A stretch of DNA of 64,000 nucleotides from Nostoc sp. UHCC 0702 (GCA_017164015.1 CP071065.1:1429409-1493408); one strand, 5' to 3'; counted from the stretch's first letter, positions 34,708-44,988 are shown. Translations and numbers: made by a program. Notes: generated from the sequence alone by a model not told the origin.

Positions 34708-37700
34708 CAGTCACCAAAACAAAGTTGATAATCCTCTGGAGTAATATTAGGGTTGGTTGTGAGATAATCGTGCAGGCGATCGCAAGCATGGGTGACTAAC
34801 TGATCGACATCCAAAGTTTGCAGTTCTATCTTCTCCAGGTTCCACAGTTTGACTGTTGCATCTTGACCACCCGAAACCATCATTTTGCCGTTGGGACTAA
34901 AACTAACGCTTCTGACACCACCGCTATGTCCTTGTAAAGTTTTCAGCAAAACACCATTGGCAACACTCCAGAGTTTGATTGTACCGTCATCGCTAGCCGA
35001 GGCAATCATCTTGCTGTCGGGTGAAAAACTGACATTGGAAACTAAATCAATATGCCCTTGCAAGGTTTCGAGGAGAGAACCATCCTGATTCCAAAGTTTA
35101 ACAGTTTTATCCTGACTGGCTGAGGCTATAGTTTTGCCATCGGGAGCAAAGCTAATACCCCACACACTAGCACTATGACCTTGTAAGGTTTTGAGCAGAC
35201 GACCGTCAAGACTCCAGAGTTTGATAGTTTTGTCTGCACTGGCAGAGGCAATTGTTTTGCCGTCTGGGCTAAATTTAACGTTAGTCACCCAACCATTATG
35301 CCCAGTCAGGGTTTTGAGCAGGCGACCGTCTAAACTCCAGAGTTTGATAGTTTTGTCTGCACTAGCGGAGGCTAATATCTGATTATCAGGGCTGAAACTC
35401 ATGCTCATTACCCAATTGCCGTGACCCCCAAAGGTATGAAGCAAAGTGCCGTCTGGTTTGCGAATTTGAATAGTCTGGTCTGCACTTGCTAGGGCAACTA
35501 CTTTACCATCTGAAGAAAAGCTAACGCTGGTGACATCATTAATTGGCGAAGGCAATGTTTTGAGCAACTGACCATCTAAGCTCCAGATTTTCATGGTGTT
35601 ATCAGCACTGAGCGAGGCAATGGCATTACCATCAGAAATGAAGCTGACATGATTCACATTACCTGTGTGACCATAAAAAGTTTTTGGCTGCGTTGTGTCC
35701 AGGTTCCACAGTCTGATGGTGTTGTCGTCACTAGCTGAGGCCAGTGTTTTGTTATCTGGGCTAAAACTCACACTATTAACCTCATGGCTATGCCCTTGGA
35801 GTGTACCCAGTAGATTACCTGCACGAGTCCAGAGTTTGACAGTTTTATCAGCGCTAGCAGTAGCAATTGTATTACCGTCATGGGAAAAAATCACTTTCCA
35901 GACACCAGCGCTATGCCCTTCTATAGTTCTAAGCATTGTACCATTACGACTCCAAAGTTTCACGGTATGGTCGGCACTAGCGGAGGCAATTGTTTGACCA
36001 TCCTGGCTAAAACTGACACTCAAAACTTCTCTAGTGTGTGCTGGTATGGTTGTCAGTAGCCGACCATCCAAACTCCAAAGCTTAACTTTACCGTCATCAC
36101 TAGCAGAGGCAATGGTGTCACCTGACGGCGAAAAGCTGATGCTGTTCACTCTTTGGCTATGTCCGCTGAAAGTTGCAAGTAACTTGCCGTCAACACTCCA
36201 GACTTTAATGGTATTGTCATTGCTACCAGAGGCTATAAGCTTGCCATTAGGTGAAAAACTAACGCTATTCACCCCATCCCTATGTCCTAAAAGAGTGGTG
36301 AGTAAGTCGCCGTTGCGACTCCAGAGTTTGATTGTATTGTCAGTACTAGCAGAAGCAAGTATCTGGCTATCTGGTGAAAAACTGACACTATTTACCGCAT
36401 CACTATGGCCTGTAAGAGTTTTCAGTAACTTGCCATCAAAACTCCAAAGTTTAATTGTGTTGTCAGCGCTAGCAGAGGCAAGTATTTGCCCATCAGGTGA
36501 GAAAGTGACGCTTGTCACCCAAGAATTATTATCTAAGCGATTGCGTTCTTGAGTTCCATAAACTGCCTGTTGTAAAATAGTTGCCGTTTGAGTTTGGATC
36601 TTTACGGGGATTCCCGGAGCAAAATTTTGTAATTCCTTGCCTGCCCGGACGCTAGTTAGTAATGCTTCTAGCTGCTGATGTGAGAGGAGAAAGTTTTCTG
36701 ATAAAGAATTTAGAGCTTGTAATTCTTGTAACTGAGCTTTTTGGGTTTGCTGGTAAGCCAAAACAGCTAAACCAAAAGCAGTCAGTCCCAAAATACTCAT
36801 AATTCCTACAGTTCTTTGAGCTTGTCTGAGTCTAGTTTCTTCTTTTTGTTTTTGTTGTCGTCTTTCTTTTAAACAAGCTTCAATAAAACTTTGGACATCA
36901 ACAGATAATTCATCAACGTAATTAATATAAATTTCTTCTGCTTCTGCCAGTCGAACACCGCGCAATAAAAAATCAGGTTGTTCATGGTTGTGTTTCCACA
37001 AAGCTGCTGCTTGTTCAATTTGACGATGCGATCGCAACCTAGCACGATTTTCCTCCAGCCACCAGCGTAGTGTTGACCAGTGACGAATTAGGATTTCGTG
37101 GGCTACTTCGATAGTGATGGGGGATGAGGGGGATGAGGGAGATGAGGGAGATGAGGGAGATGAGGAAGATGATGGAAAAGATTTGCTCAAGAGCTCCCCT
37201 GCACCCCTGCTCCCCTGCACCCCTGCTCCCCTGCTCCCCTGCTCCCCCGCTCCCCTGCTCAAGAGTTCATCTTCCAGATTAACTACCACTAACTTGGCAG
37301 TAATTAACGCTTGTAACGTGCTTTCTACCAAGTTAACTGGATATTTTTTGACAATTAACTCAGATTTAACTACCCTTCTTCGGGTATCTTCTGTACCTTC
37401 ACCTAGCTGCGTCAGCGACAAGAAAATCCAACGGGCGCACTCTTGAGCTTCTGGATCTAAACTTTCATAAACCGCTTGGGCTTTACTCTCCAATGCCCCT
37501 TTAATCCCACCTAAATGCTGTTGGTACGCCTGTAAAGTGAGGACACTATTTTCACGGTATTCCCATAACTGCTCTAGTACAAATTCTAACACTGGTAAAT
37601 CACCAGGAGAGTGATGCAACTCCTGCACCAGCACCTCCACCAGTTCCCCATCTACTGTTAAACCAACTTGTTCGGCTGGCTCAATAATGATGCGGCGATA

Positions 37701-39950
37701 TTCTTCTGGAGTTAAGCAGGGAGGTAGCAGCATACTCGACTCCTGCAAAAGCTTTGCCAATGTTGGTACTTCTAAACAAGGAGCAATAAAATCTGCCCGC
37801 AAAGTAATAATTAATTTAAATTTATCTGGTGCATATTCCAGCGCCCCCAAGACAATTTCTAAAAAACGCTGTCTATCTTCACTGGGTGCAAGGCTGAATA
37901 ATTCCTCAAATTGGTCTATGACCAAAACTACCATTGGTTCTGGCCGCTTCATCACCCAGTGAGCAAATCCTTCTACCCCCTGATACAACACTCCTTCGAG
38001 TTGCATTTGCTCTTTAGCTTTTTCTCGTTCAGTACCGCTATCTACCAAGCGGTGTGATAAAGATTCCAAGGGCTTTGCATCAGGACGAAAGCTTCTGAGC
38101 CACCAATCTTGGCTACCTGGTAGTTGTTTACCTTGTCGTAGTTGGGCCATTAAACCCGCCTGCACCACGGAAGATTTACCACTCCCAGAGGCTCCCACTA
38201 CGGCAATAAATGACTTCATAGCCAAGTCGCTAATTAGTTGCTGTGTTACAGTCTCTCTACCGTAAAAATACTGAGTATTTGCTTCTGTAAAAGCTCGCAA
38301 TCCTTGGTAGGGGCAAATTCCTAAATCGATCGCTCCTCGATGTTGAATACTCCTATTGCTACCACTGGCTGGTATAACTTCAATTACACCTCGCGTACCA
38401 GATAGCCATATATGCAGTGGTAATGTATTTGCACAGAACAATTGCAGTTGGTTAATCCAAGCGGCTGCTGAGAAGCTAGGTTGTTGCTGGGCTGTTTGGA
38501 GGGTAGAATATAACGCCTGAGCGAATTGTTCAGGATTATCTTTGGAAGAAGTAGCAGCAATTATACATTGTCCTTGCTCAGACCCAAGTTGCAAGTCTTC
38601 TACCCAATCTTGTAGGGGCGGACAGCTGTCCGCCCCTACTTGCGCCCCTACAGTACAATCTAAAATGATGATTTGTTGAGCATAAGGAGAATGCCGTAGC
38701 TGTTGTCTTAACCAGGAACGGCTGAGCCGGATATCTTCTGCTAATATTAACGCGGCCTCGTCGGCTTCGAGTTGCTCAAGTCGCCCACGCAGATATAAAA
38801 GTACTGTGGCAAAAGTTTCGAGGTTGGGTTGAGTAGGGGCGTACAGCTGTACGCCCCTACTTTGTAAACACAGTTGAATAGCTACGCGTAAATCTTTAGC
38901 TGTATTGTTATGCCGCGGCCAATACTCTAACTCGAAACCACCGACAGCCCCTAATAGTTTGCTAAAAGCAAGGGTGGTCTGATTGGTGTTAAGTCCCTCT
39001 ATAATTAGCGCCTGTCGCGGATGGGATGATTTGACAAACGCTGGTTTTAATCCCAAGATAACTTCTCCGACTCCTTCAACAATTCGCTTGGGAGTTTGCT
39101 GGGGATATTCAAAGTAAAGCTTGGTGTCGCCTCTGGTTTTATTTTGTTGATTAATCAGCCGTAATTGCTGATTAGTTTGTTCAATATATTGCCGCGTCTG
39201 ATGATAAACATAACGGTAAAGTCCATCAGCATCAATTATGCCTTGTGCATCAGCTGCTTCACCTCGCAACCCACGCATTAAATAATAAGTAAATACTCCA
39301 TGTCCCAGTTCGGGAAATTCCCAGGATTGTTGATTAGTATCACAGGAAAGCAAAGCATAAAATCCCTTGCTTTGTTTTGCCCGTTGGCGTAATAATTCCA
39401 CTATCTGGGGTGTAGGGTTGGGTAAAGACTGTACTGTTGTATTACTTCTAGCTCCTCGGAATGTCATGCTACCACTATGACAAGCATCCAGCCAGACTAA
39501 CTGAGTTTGTACTTTACTCTTTCCTAAGAACTGCAACAGCTCTTGTAACCCTAAACTTGTGTGAAGTAAATTGTCTGTTTGAGTATCTGTGAGACACAAA
39601 ACTGCTTGCTGCGAATTTGGCTCTAGCATCCCGTGTCCAGAGAAATAAAATAAAATCGTGTCTTGTGGTTGAGCAGCAGCACTAATTTTGTCTAAACTAG
39701 CACGCACATTGGAAAGCGTAGGTAGATGAGCAGCAAAATCGTGGTGAACCCACTTTTGGGTTTGGGGAAATCCTAAAGTTGCATCTGCTAAAGCTGCTGC
39801 TAAACCCTGACAATCAACAGCTGAGTATAACAGGGAAGGTAGTCTCTCATCTTGGTATTGATTGACTCCCACCAGCAACAGCCAAAGTTTTGTTTCCCCT
39901 ATTTCTAGAATATGAGTCGAGTGACTGGTAGCAACACCGAGTGGAGACAT
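34707..39950 (-). CDS. Caspase-like peptidase - P-loop NTPase - WD40 repeat protein
   Basis: This is a 1747-residue multi-domain protein. Residues 20-280 are a caspase-type peptidase (C14) with His106 (SGHG) and Cys157 (LDACHSG). Residues about 310-530 look like a second, degenerate caspase-like unit (IIILDCTVGAQ; CIIAATSSKDNPEQF) lacking the Cys-His dyad. A P-loop STAND-type NTPase has Walker A at 586-593 (GASGSGKS) and Walker B at 674-684 (VVLVIDQFEEL). A transmembrane helix lies near 1047-1067. The rest is fourteen WD40 repeats (about 1143-1715), enough for two seven-bladed propellers. Such proteins act in signal-triggered proteolysis or cell death. Coding repeats at 37119-37265, 38612-38639 and 38832-38861 are in frame. 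The trigger and substrate are unknown. Confidence 0.93.
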   Translation of the reverse strand: MSPLGVATSHSTHILEIGETKLWLLLVGVNQYQDERLPSLLYSAVDCQGLAAALADATLGFPQTQKWVHHDFAAHLPTLSNVRASLDKISAAAQPQDTILFYFSGHGMLEPNSQQAVLCLTDTQTDNLLHTSLGLQELLQFLGKSKVQTQLVWLDACHSGSMTFRGARSNTTVQSLPNPTPQIVELLRQRAKQSKGFYALLSCDTNQQSWEFPELGHGVFTYYLMRGLRGEAADAQGIIDADGLYRYVYHQTRQYIEQTNQQLRLINQQNKTRGDTKLYFEYPQQTPKRIVEGVGEVILGLKPAFVKSSHPRQALIIEGLNTNQTTLAFSKLLGAVGGFELEYWPRHNNTAKDLRVAIQLCLQSRGVQLYAPTQPNLETFATVLLYLRGRLEQLEADEAALILAEDIRLSRSWLRQQLRHSPYAQQIIILDCTVGAQVGADSCPPLQDWVEDLQLGSEQGQCIIAATSSKDNPEQFAQALYSTLQTAQQQPSFSAAAWINQLQLFCANTLPLHIWLSGTRGVIEVIPASGSNRSIQHRGAIDLGICPYQGLRAFTEANTQYFYGRETVTQQLISDLAMKSFIAVVGASGSGKSSVVQAGLMAQLRQGKQLPGSQDWWLRSFRPDAKPLESLSHRLVDSGTEREKAKEQMQLEGVLYQGVEGFAHWVMKRPEPMVVLVIDQFEELFSLAPSEDRQRFLEIVLGALEYAPDKFKLIITLRADFIAPCLEVPTLAKLLQESSMLLPPCLTPEEYRRIIIEPAEQVGLTVDGELVEVLVQELHHSPGDLPVLEFVLEQLWEYRENSVLTLQAYQQHLGGIKGALESKAQAVYESLDPEAQECARWIFLSLTQLGEGTEDTRRRVVKSELIVKKYPVNLVESTLQALITAKLVVVNLEDELLSRGAGEQGSRGAGVQGSRGAGELLSKSFPSSSSSPSSPSSPSSPSSPITIEVAHEILIRHWSTLRWWLEENRARLRSHRQIEQAAALWKHNHEQPDFLLRGVRLAEAEEIYINYVDELSVDVQSFIEACLKERRQQKQKEETRLRQAQRTVGIMSILGLTAFGLAVLAYQQTQKAQLQELQALNSLSENFLLSHQQLEALLTSVRAGKELQNFAPGIPVKIQTQTATILQQAVYGTQERNRLDNNSWVTSVTFSPDGQILASASADNTIKLWSFDGKLLKTLTGHSDAVNSVSFSPDSQILASASTDNTIKLWSRNGDLLTTLLGHRDGVNSVSFSPNGKLIASGSNDNTIKVWSVDGKLLATFSGHSQRVNSISFSPSGDTIASASDDGKVKLWSLDGRLLTTIPAHTREVLSVSFSQDGQTIASASADHTVKLWSRNGTMLRTIEGHSAGVWKVIFSHDGNTIATASADKTVKLWTRAGNLLGTLQGHSHEVNSVSFSPDNKTLASASDDNTIRLWNLDTTQPKTFYGHTGNVNHVSFISDGNAIASLSADNTMKIWSLDGQLLKTLPSPINDVTSVSFSSDGKVVALASADQTIQIRKPDGTLLHTFGGHGNWVMSMSFSPDNQILASASADKTIKLWSLDGRLLKTLTGHNGWVTNVKFSPDGKTIASASADKTIKLWSLDGRLLKTLQGHSASVWGISFAPDGKTIASASQDKTVKLWNQDGSLLETLQGHIDLVSNVSFSPDSKMIASASDDGTIKLWSVANGVLLKTLQGHSGGVRSVSFSPNGKMMVSGGQDATVKLWNLEKIELQTLDVDQLVTHACDRLHDYLTTNPNITPEDYQLCFGD
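37119..37265 (-). repeat. In-frame short tandem repeat block inside the caspase/WD40 gene
   Basis: On the plus strand this reads GATGAGGGA units followed by CTCCCCTGCACCCCTG units. It encodes residues about 896-944 (SRGAGEQGSRGAG, then SSSPSSPSSPSSP). It interrupts a winged-helix-like stretch between VVVNLEDE and ITIEVAHE. The same units form the intergenic arrays at 6821-6960 and 40161-40226. Confidence 0.85.
38612..38639. repeat. 28-bp palindrome GTAGGGGCGGACAG inside the caspase/WD40 gene
   Basis: GTAGGGGCGGACAG is followed by its exact reverse complement. It encodes the AQVGADSCPPLQD stretch. It belongs with the similar palindromes at 38832-38861, 44827-44853 and 53333-53398. Confidence 0.8.
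38832..38861. repeat. 30-bp palindrome AGTAGGGGCGTACAG inside the caspase/WD40 gene
   Basis: AGTAGGGGCGTACAG is followed directly by its reverse complement. It encodes SRGVQLYAPT. It is the second in-frame GTAGGGGCG-type palindrome within the degenerate caspase-like region. Confidence 0.8.
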
Positions 39951-40160
39951 ACCGATTTGGGATTAAGAATTGGTAACTGAAATAATACTAAAATTTACTC
40001 ACGATAACTTCTTTATTGCTCCTGAATTGTTGAATAAACAATGAAATTAACGTAAGTTTAATAAATGTTGTAATAATTTATTTGACAAATAGAGGGAGTA
40101 AAAACTTGATTTTTACCTCATTTTATCTTCAATTTTAGCGTACTTATACTAATTCTATGT

Positions 40161-40226
40161 GAGCAGGGGGGCAGGGGAGCAGGGGGGCAGGGGGGCAGGG
40201 GGGCAGGGGGGCAGGGGGCAGGGGAG
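40161..40226. repeat. GGGGGGCA tandem octamer array
   Basis: Seven to eight octamer units (GCAGGGGG with variants) are followed by CCAATGCCCAACGCCCAATTCC. It is the same family as at 25211-25278. Confidence 0.9.
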
Positions 40227-40525
40227 ATAATTCTTAATTTCCCATGCCCAATGCCCAACGCCCAATTCCTCTAAAAAAACAGCCAATTTGGCTACATGCA
40301 TTAGATTGTCTCTGCTACAGTATTAACTGTAAATGAATTGCGGGCTTGATTGTCCAAGGTTCATTACACTGAACAGAGCATTTAAAGCAATCTTCACATA
40401 GTGAATTCTGCTTGGTCTGCTCTGTTAAGAGTTTGCTGCTGCTCTTGTGGTAGCAATAGTCATAACTCCTCCTTCCCTCAAAAGTAACGACTAGTATAAG
40501 TCCTTGTTGGTTTACATATTTTTTT

Positions 40526-40560
40526 ACCTTGTCTATTTTGATGTAGACAAGGTATTTTTA
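40526..40560 (+). terminator. Orphan Rho-independent terminator-like hairpin
   Basis: ACCTTGTCTA pairs with TAGACAAGGT around an eight-base loop and is followed by ATTTTTATTT. No annotated plus-strand gene ends nearby, since the caspase/WD40 gene runs the other way. It could end a small RNA or act as a leader attenuator for the kinase gene 110 bases downstream. Confidence 0.55.
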
Positions 40561-40671
40561 TTTGAGGCGATCGCTATCATAATTTTCAGCCTGAACTAGA
40601 CCAGCATTGTTAAAAAATCTCAACAAAAGGGAACAATAAGATTTAAAGATTAACAAGGGTATAAACAGTCA

Positions 40672-43449
40672 GTGAGTAGTTCTACAATCAAGTTTCACAA
40701 AACAGTTTCCCTGCGTTTAGTTTTGGTAGTACCGTTCATACTGCAAGTATTTGCTGCGGTTGGGGTGATAGGATGGCTGTCTATACGCAGCGGGCAACAA
40801 GCTGTAAATGACGTTGCAACTCAATTGCGGAGTGAGACAAGCGATCGCATTAAACAGCAAATTGAGAGTTATTTGAACGAACCTCGGCGGATTAATGAAG
40901 TCACTGCCGCTAGTATCAAGAGCGGTGGAATTAGTTTAACCGATTATTCAGTCTTAGAGCGTTACTTCTGGCGTTTGGTACAAGAAAATACAGTACAATT
41001 CATCCAATTTAGTAACCCTCAAGGCGATTCTGTGGGTATTGAACGTGAGGTAAATGGTCAAATGATTCTCAAATATCGAGACAAAACCACAGCGCCTAAC
41101 CTAAATATTTATAGCCTTGATAGTCAAGGCAGACGAATTAAGTTGATTGCGGTAAAAGAGTTCGATGCCCGGAATCGACCGTGGTACAAAGCTGTGATGA
41201 AAATGAAGAAACCTGTATGGTCTCCAGTATTTAACCGTATTACTGATTCGTCTATAGCAACTTCTTTAACCCATCCAATCTACAGTGAAACTGGTCAGCT
41301 TGTAGGAGTTATCAACAACTTATTTGATATTCAAAAAATTCATCAATTCCTCAAAAAACTAAAAATTGGTCGCACCGGACAGACATTTATCATCGAACGT
41401 TCTGGAGATTTGATAGCTAGTTCAATTATTCAAAAATCATTTGCAATCAAAGGTGATAATTTAGAGCGCATCAAGGCTGAAAAAGCCAACAATCTAATAA
41501 TTAGCTCTACAGCCCAATACTTGCAACATTCTATCAACCTCAGCACCATTGACCACAGCCAACAACTAGAATTTAAGTTAAATGGTGAACGGCAATTTGT
41601 GCAAGTACTACCTTTACGAGATGGTAAAGGTATTGATTGGCTGATTGTTGTGGTAGTGCCAGAATCGGATTTTATGGAACACATTTATGCCAATACCCAT
41701 AGCACAATTTTACTGTGTTTAGGAGCTTTAGGACTGGCTTGTGTTGTTGGTATCTTCACCTCTCGTTGGATTAGCCATCCGATTCTACGCTTAAATGCGG
41801 CTTCAGCTGCGATCGCTAATGGGGAATTAGACCAAACTGTTGAAATTGGACAAATAACAGAACTGGGAATGTTAGCAAAGTCTTTCAACCAAATGGCACA
41901 GCAGTTGCGTCAATCTTTTACTGACTTAGCAAAGACTAATCAAGAACTAGAACAGCGTGTTGAACTACGCACACTAGAACTGAAAGCAGCTAAAGAAGCA
42001 GCAGATGCCGCCAGTAGCGCCAAAAGTGAATTTTTGGCAAATATGAGTCACGAACTACGCACACCCATGAATGGTATTTTAGGATATGCCCAAATTCTCC
42101 GCCGTTCAGAACCTTTAACAGAAAAAGGTTATAGAGGAATCGAAATCATATATCAATGTGGTTCTCATTTACTAACATTAATTAACGATATTTTAGACCT
42201 ATCAAAAATCGAAGCTCGGAAAATGGAACTCTATCCTCAAGATTTCCATTTTCTTGCTTTTCTCCAAGGGGTTGCAGAAATTTGTCGCATTCGTGCTGAA
42301 CAAAAAGGCATAGAATTTATTTATCAAGCAGATTCTCAACTGCCGCAAGGTGTCTGTGCAGATGAAAAACGATTGCGTCAGGTTTTAATTAACTTACTCG
42401 GTAATGCCATTAAGTTTACTGATGCAGGTAAAGTAACGTTTATTATCAAAGTACTTGAAAAGCAAGAAATTCAACAAGAAAAAAACCTTATTACACCAAC
42501 TTGGATAATTCGCTTTCAAATCCAAGATACAGGTGTAGGCATGACAAAAGAAGAATTACAGACTATATTTCTTCCCTTTGAACAAGTAGGTGATATCAAA
42601 AAACAAGGTGAAGGAACTGGTTTAGGATTAGCAATTAGCCACAAAATTATCTCACTCTTTGATAGTAAATTAGAAGTAAAAAGTGAACCTGACAAGGGAA
42701 GCACTTTTTGGTTTGATATCCCATTAAATGAAGCACAAGAGTGGACAGAAACATCAAGACTTTCCCTTTACGGTACTATTGTTGGCTATCAGGGAGCTAA
42801 ACGAAGAGTGTTAGTAGTTGATGATAAATGGGAAAATCGCTCTGTGATTGTCAATCTACTTGAACCAATTGGTTTTATAGTTGCGGAAGCAAGTAACGGG
42901 CAAGAAGGTTTAGAGCAAGCTAAAACATTTCAACCCGACATCATTATCACCGATTTGGTAATGCCTGTAATGCACGGTTTTGAGTTAATTAAACAGTTAC
43001 GCCAGTCTGCTGAATTGAAAAAAGTGATAGCAATTGCATCTTCTGCTAGTGTATTTGATGCTGACCAATTTAAGAGTCTGGAAGCTGGTGCTAATGAGTT
43101 TCTGCCAAAGCCGGTGCAGGCTGATAGCTTAATCAAAGCTATCCACAAATATCTACAAGTAGAATGGATTTATGAAGATACGCCAGAAAGTATTTTCAGC
43201 AACGATGAAACACAAACAAATTCCCCACTTGACTATTCTGAAATTATACCCCCTTCAACAGAGATACTTACTCAACTCAATGACCTTGCCCAAAAAGGTG
43301 ATTTAGATGAAATTACAGCAATAGCAGAACAGCTAAAAGAGCAAGATATCAAATTTATCTCGTTTGTAGAAAAATTGATTCAAATGTCCGATGCTTGTCA
43401 GGTGAAACAAGTTCAAGATTTTATTTTAAAATATATCAAAAACTGCTAG
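40672..43449 (+). CDS. Hybrid sensor histidine kinase (Cache-HAMP-HisKA-HATPase-REC)
   Basis: This is a membrane sensor kinase of 925 residues with a GTG start. A first transmembrane segment (about 15-37) is followed by a large extracytoplasmic double-Cache-like domain ([28 protein letters not shown]). A second transmembrane helix lies near 343-366, then HAMP, the kinase H-box with His460 ([10 protein letters not shown]), the N and G boxes ([20 protein letters not shown]) and a C-terminal receiver with phospho-acceptor Asp761 ([10 protein letters not shown]). The last 75 residues or so are helical. The following gene is a receiver-kinase hybrid 58 bases away, so the two probably form one phosphorelay. 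The ligand is unknown. Confidence 0.94.
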   Translation: MSSSTIKFHKTVSLRLVLVVPFILQVFAAVGVIGWLSIRSGQQAVNDVATQLRSETSDRIKQQIESYLNEPRRINEVTAASIKSGGISLTDYSVLERYFWRLVQENTVQFIQFSNPQGDSVGIEREVNGQMILKYRDKTTAPNLNIYSLDSQGRRIKLIAVKEFDARNRPWYKAVMKMKKPVWSPVFNRITDSSIATSLTHPIYSETGQLVGVINNLFDIQKIHQFLKKLKIGRTGQTFIIERSGDLIASSIIQKSFAIKGDNLERIKAEKANNLIISSTAQYLQHSINLSTIDHSQQLEFKLNGERQFVQVLPLRDGKGIDWLIVVVVPESDFMEHIYANTHSTILLCLGALGLACVVGIFTSRWISHPILRLNAASAAIANGELDQTVEIGQITELGMLAKSFNQMAQQLRQSFTDLAKTNQELEQRVELRTLELKAAKEAADAASSAKSEFLANMSHELRTPMNGILGYAQILRRSEPLTEKGYRGIEIIYQCGSHLLTLINDILDLSKIEARKMELYPQDFHFLAFLQGVAEICRIRAEQKGIEFIYQADSQLPQGVCADEKRLRQVLINLLGNAIKFTDAGKVTFIIKVLEKQEIQQEKNLITPTWIIRFQIQDTGVGMTKEELQTIFLPFEQVGDIKKQGEGTGLGLAISHKIISLFDSKLEVKSEPDKGSTFWFDIPLNEAQEWTETSRLSLYGTIVGYQGAKRRVLVVDDKWENRSVIVNLLEPIGFIVAEASNGQEGLEQAKTFQPDIIITDLVMPVMHGFELIKQLRQSAELKKVIAIASSASVFDADQFKSLEAGANEFLPKPVQADSLIKAIHKYLQVEWIYEDTPESIFSNDETQTNSPLDYSEIIPPSTEILTQLNDLAQKGDLDEITAIAEQLKEQDIKFISFVEKLIQMSDACQVKQVQDFILKYIKNC

Positions 43450-43507
43450 ATTATATTTAATTTAATACTCATTTTTTTAATAATTTGAATTTTTAAGGTT
43501 TAAAAGC

Positions 43508-44809
43508 ATGAATTTAACATCGACCACAGAATTTATCTTAATTGTGGACGACAATCTCACCAATTTATCTGTTCTGAAAGAATCATTGAAAAGTGCAGGT
43601 TTGAAAGTGCGGCTAGCTGTTGATGGTGAAAGTGCTATCAAGCAAATAAAACAAGAACATCCTGCTTTGATCCTCCTAGATGTAGAAATGCCAGGAATCA
43701 ATGGATTTGAAACCTGTAATTTGTTAAAAGCAGATCCTTTAACTCAAGCCATTCCAATAATTTTTATGACTGCTTTGACCGACACAGATAGCAAGGTCAA
43801 AGGGCTATCTTTAGGAGCCATAGATTATATTACTAAACCTTTTGAGCAAGAAGAAGTAATAGCACGAGTCAAGGTACATTTACAAGTACGAGAACTCACG
43901 AAAATCCTTGGAGAAAAAAATACTCAATTAGTGCAGCTAACTGAAGATTTGGAGGAGCGAGTTACAGAACGTACCGCAGCTTTACAAAAGGCTCAAGTAC
44001 AGCTTGTACAACAAGAGAAGTTATCTATGCTTGGTCAGTTAATTGCAGGGGTAGCACATGAAGTAAATAATCCTCTTAGCTGCATTATTAGTAATCTTGC
44101 TCCTGCTTATGAATATGTAGATTCTCTAATCCAAGCTGTGAAACTTTACCAACAACATTGTCCAGAAATACCGATAATTCAGCAAGAACTCGAAGAACTT
44201 GATATTGAATTTGTACTTGAAGATTTACCGAAATTACTCGATTCCATGAACTTAAGTACTGAGCGAATTAAAGAGATTTCCATATCGCTGAGAAACTTTT
44301 CACGCTTGGATGCCGATACAAAAGTTTTTGCTGATTTACATTTAGGACTTGATAGTACTCTAGTAATTTTACGGCATCGGCTCAAAGCCGTAGGAAGTCG
44401 TCCTGAAATTGGAATTATTAAACAATATGGCAGGTTGCCAGAAGTCGAATGCTATCCTGGGCAAATTAATCAGGTATTTATGAACTTGCTTGCTAATGCC
44501 ATTGATGCAGTTGAAGAACATCTAGAAAAATCTGAACATAAATTTCAGCCTTGGATCAAAATTACAACTGAACAGCCTGATGATAAAAGTGTAATTATTC
44601 GTATTGCTGATAATGGCACAGGAATGACAGAAGATGTCAAACAGCAGCTTTTTCAGCCATTATTTACTACTAAACCAGTTAGTAAAGGAACAGGATTAGG
44701 TTTATCAATTGCTCATCAAATTATTGTAGATAAGCATGGTGGTAAGCTCAGCTTTGTTTCCTGTTCTGAGGAAGGAACTGAATTTCTCATTGAACTACCT
44801 TGCCAGTAG
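43508..44809 (+). CDS. Receiver-first histidine kinase (REC-HisKA-HATPase)
   Basis: This is a 433-residue cytoplasmic protein with an N-terminal receiver (Asp58 in LILLDVEMPG, VDDNLTNL at its start and the Lys of DYITKPF). A coiled coil (LTEDLEERVTERTAALQKAQ) leads to a histidine kinase core with His184 (GVAHEVNNPLS) and the N and G boxes (FMNLLANAIDAVEEHL; GTGLGLSIAHQIIV). It has no membrane segment. It follows the membrane hybrid kinase directly and likely receives phosphate from it, then relays it onward. No output domain or DNA-binding regulator is next to the pair. Confidence 0.94.
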   Translation: MNLTSTTEFILIVDDNLTNLSVLKESLKSAGLKVRLAVDGESAIKQIKQEHPALILLDVEMPGINGFETCNLLKADPLTQAIPIIFMTALTDTDSKVKGLSLGAIDYITKPFEQEEVIARVKVHLQVRELTKILGEKNTQLVQLTEDLEERVTERTAALQKAQVQLVQQEKLSMLGQLIAGVAHEVNNPLSCIISNLAPAYEYVDSLIQAVKLYQQHCPEIPIIQQELEELDIEFVLEDLPKLLDSMNLSTERIKEISISLRNFSRLDADTKVFADLHLGLDSTLVILRHRLKAVGSRPEIGIIKQYGRLPEVECYPGQINQVFMNLLANAIDAVEEHLEKSEHKFQPWIKITTEQPDDKSVIIRIADNGTGMTEDVKQQLFQPLFTTKPVSKGTGLGLSIAHQIIVDKHGGKLSFVSCSEEGTEFLIELPCQ

Positions 44810-44826
44810 CTAGTAAAGTATGCGCT

Positions 44827-44853
44827 GTAGGGGCAATTAATGAATTGCGCCTA
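44827..44853. repeat. GTAGGGGCAATT palindrome
   Basis: TAGGGGCAATT pairs with AATTGCGCCTA with one mismatch. It lies right after the kinase pair and could act as a terminator-like hairpin. It is related to the two palindromes inside the caspase/WD40 gene. Confidence 0.65.
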
Positions 44854-44988
44854 TGTGAATAAAATGCAATAAGTAGATCAACTTTTAAAAACGTAAAATA
44901 GAGTTTTTGTGATTACTTCGCTACACTTCGTTGCGCTAGTAATGACATTTCACGTTGAATTAGGTTGAGCTACTTATCACATCAAATG

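Larger units (their letters stand above)
39951..40671. other. Long intergenic region between divergent caspase/WD40 and histidine kinase genes
   Basis: It contains the promoter regions of both divergent genes, a GGGGGGCA/GGGGAGCA repeat block at 40161-40226, and a terminator-like hairpin at 40526-40560 that does not follow any annotated gene. A transcript of roughly 150-300 bases ending at that hairpin is possible. No protein-coding frame is supported. Confidence 0.5.

Noticed and set aside
37114..37446. Plus-strand frame with MMGDEGDEGDEGDEGDEE
   Set aside because: It is the antisense reading of the repeat block inside the caspase/WD40 gene.
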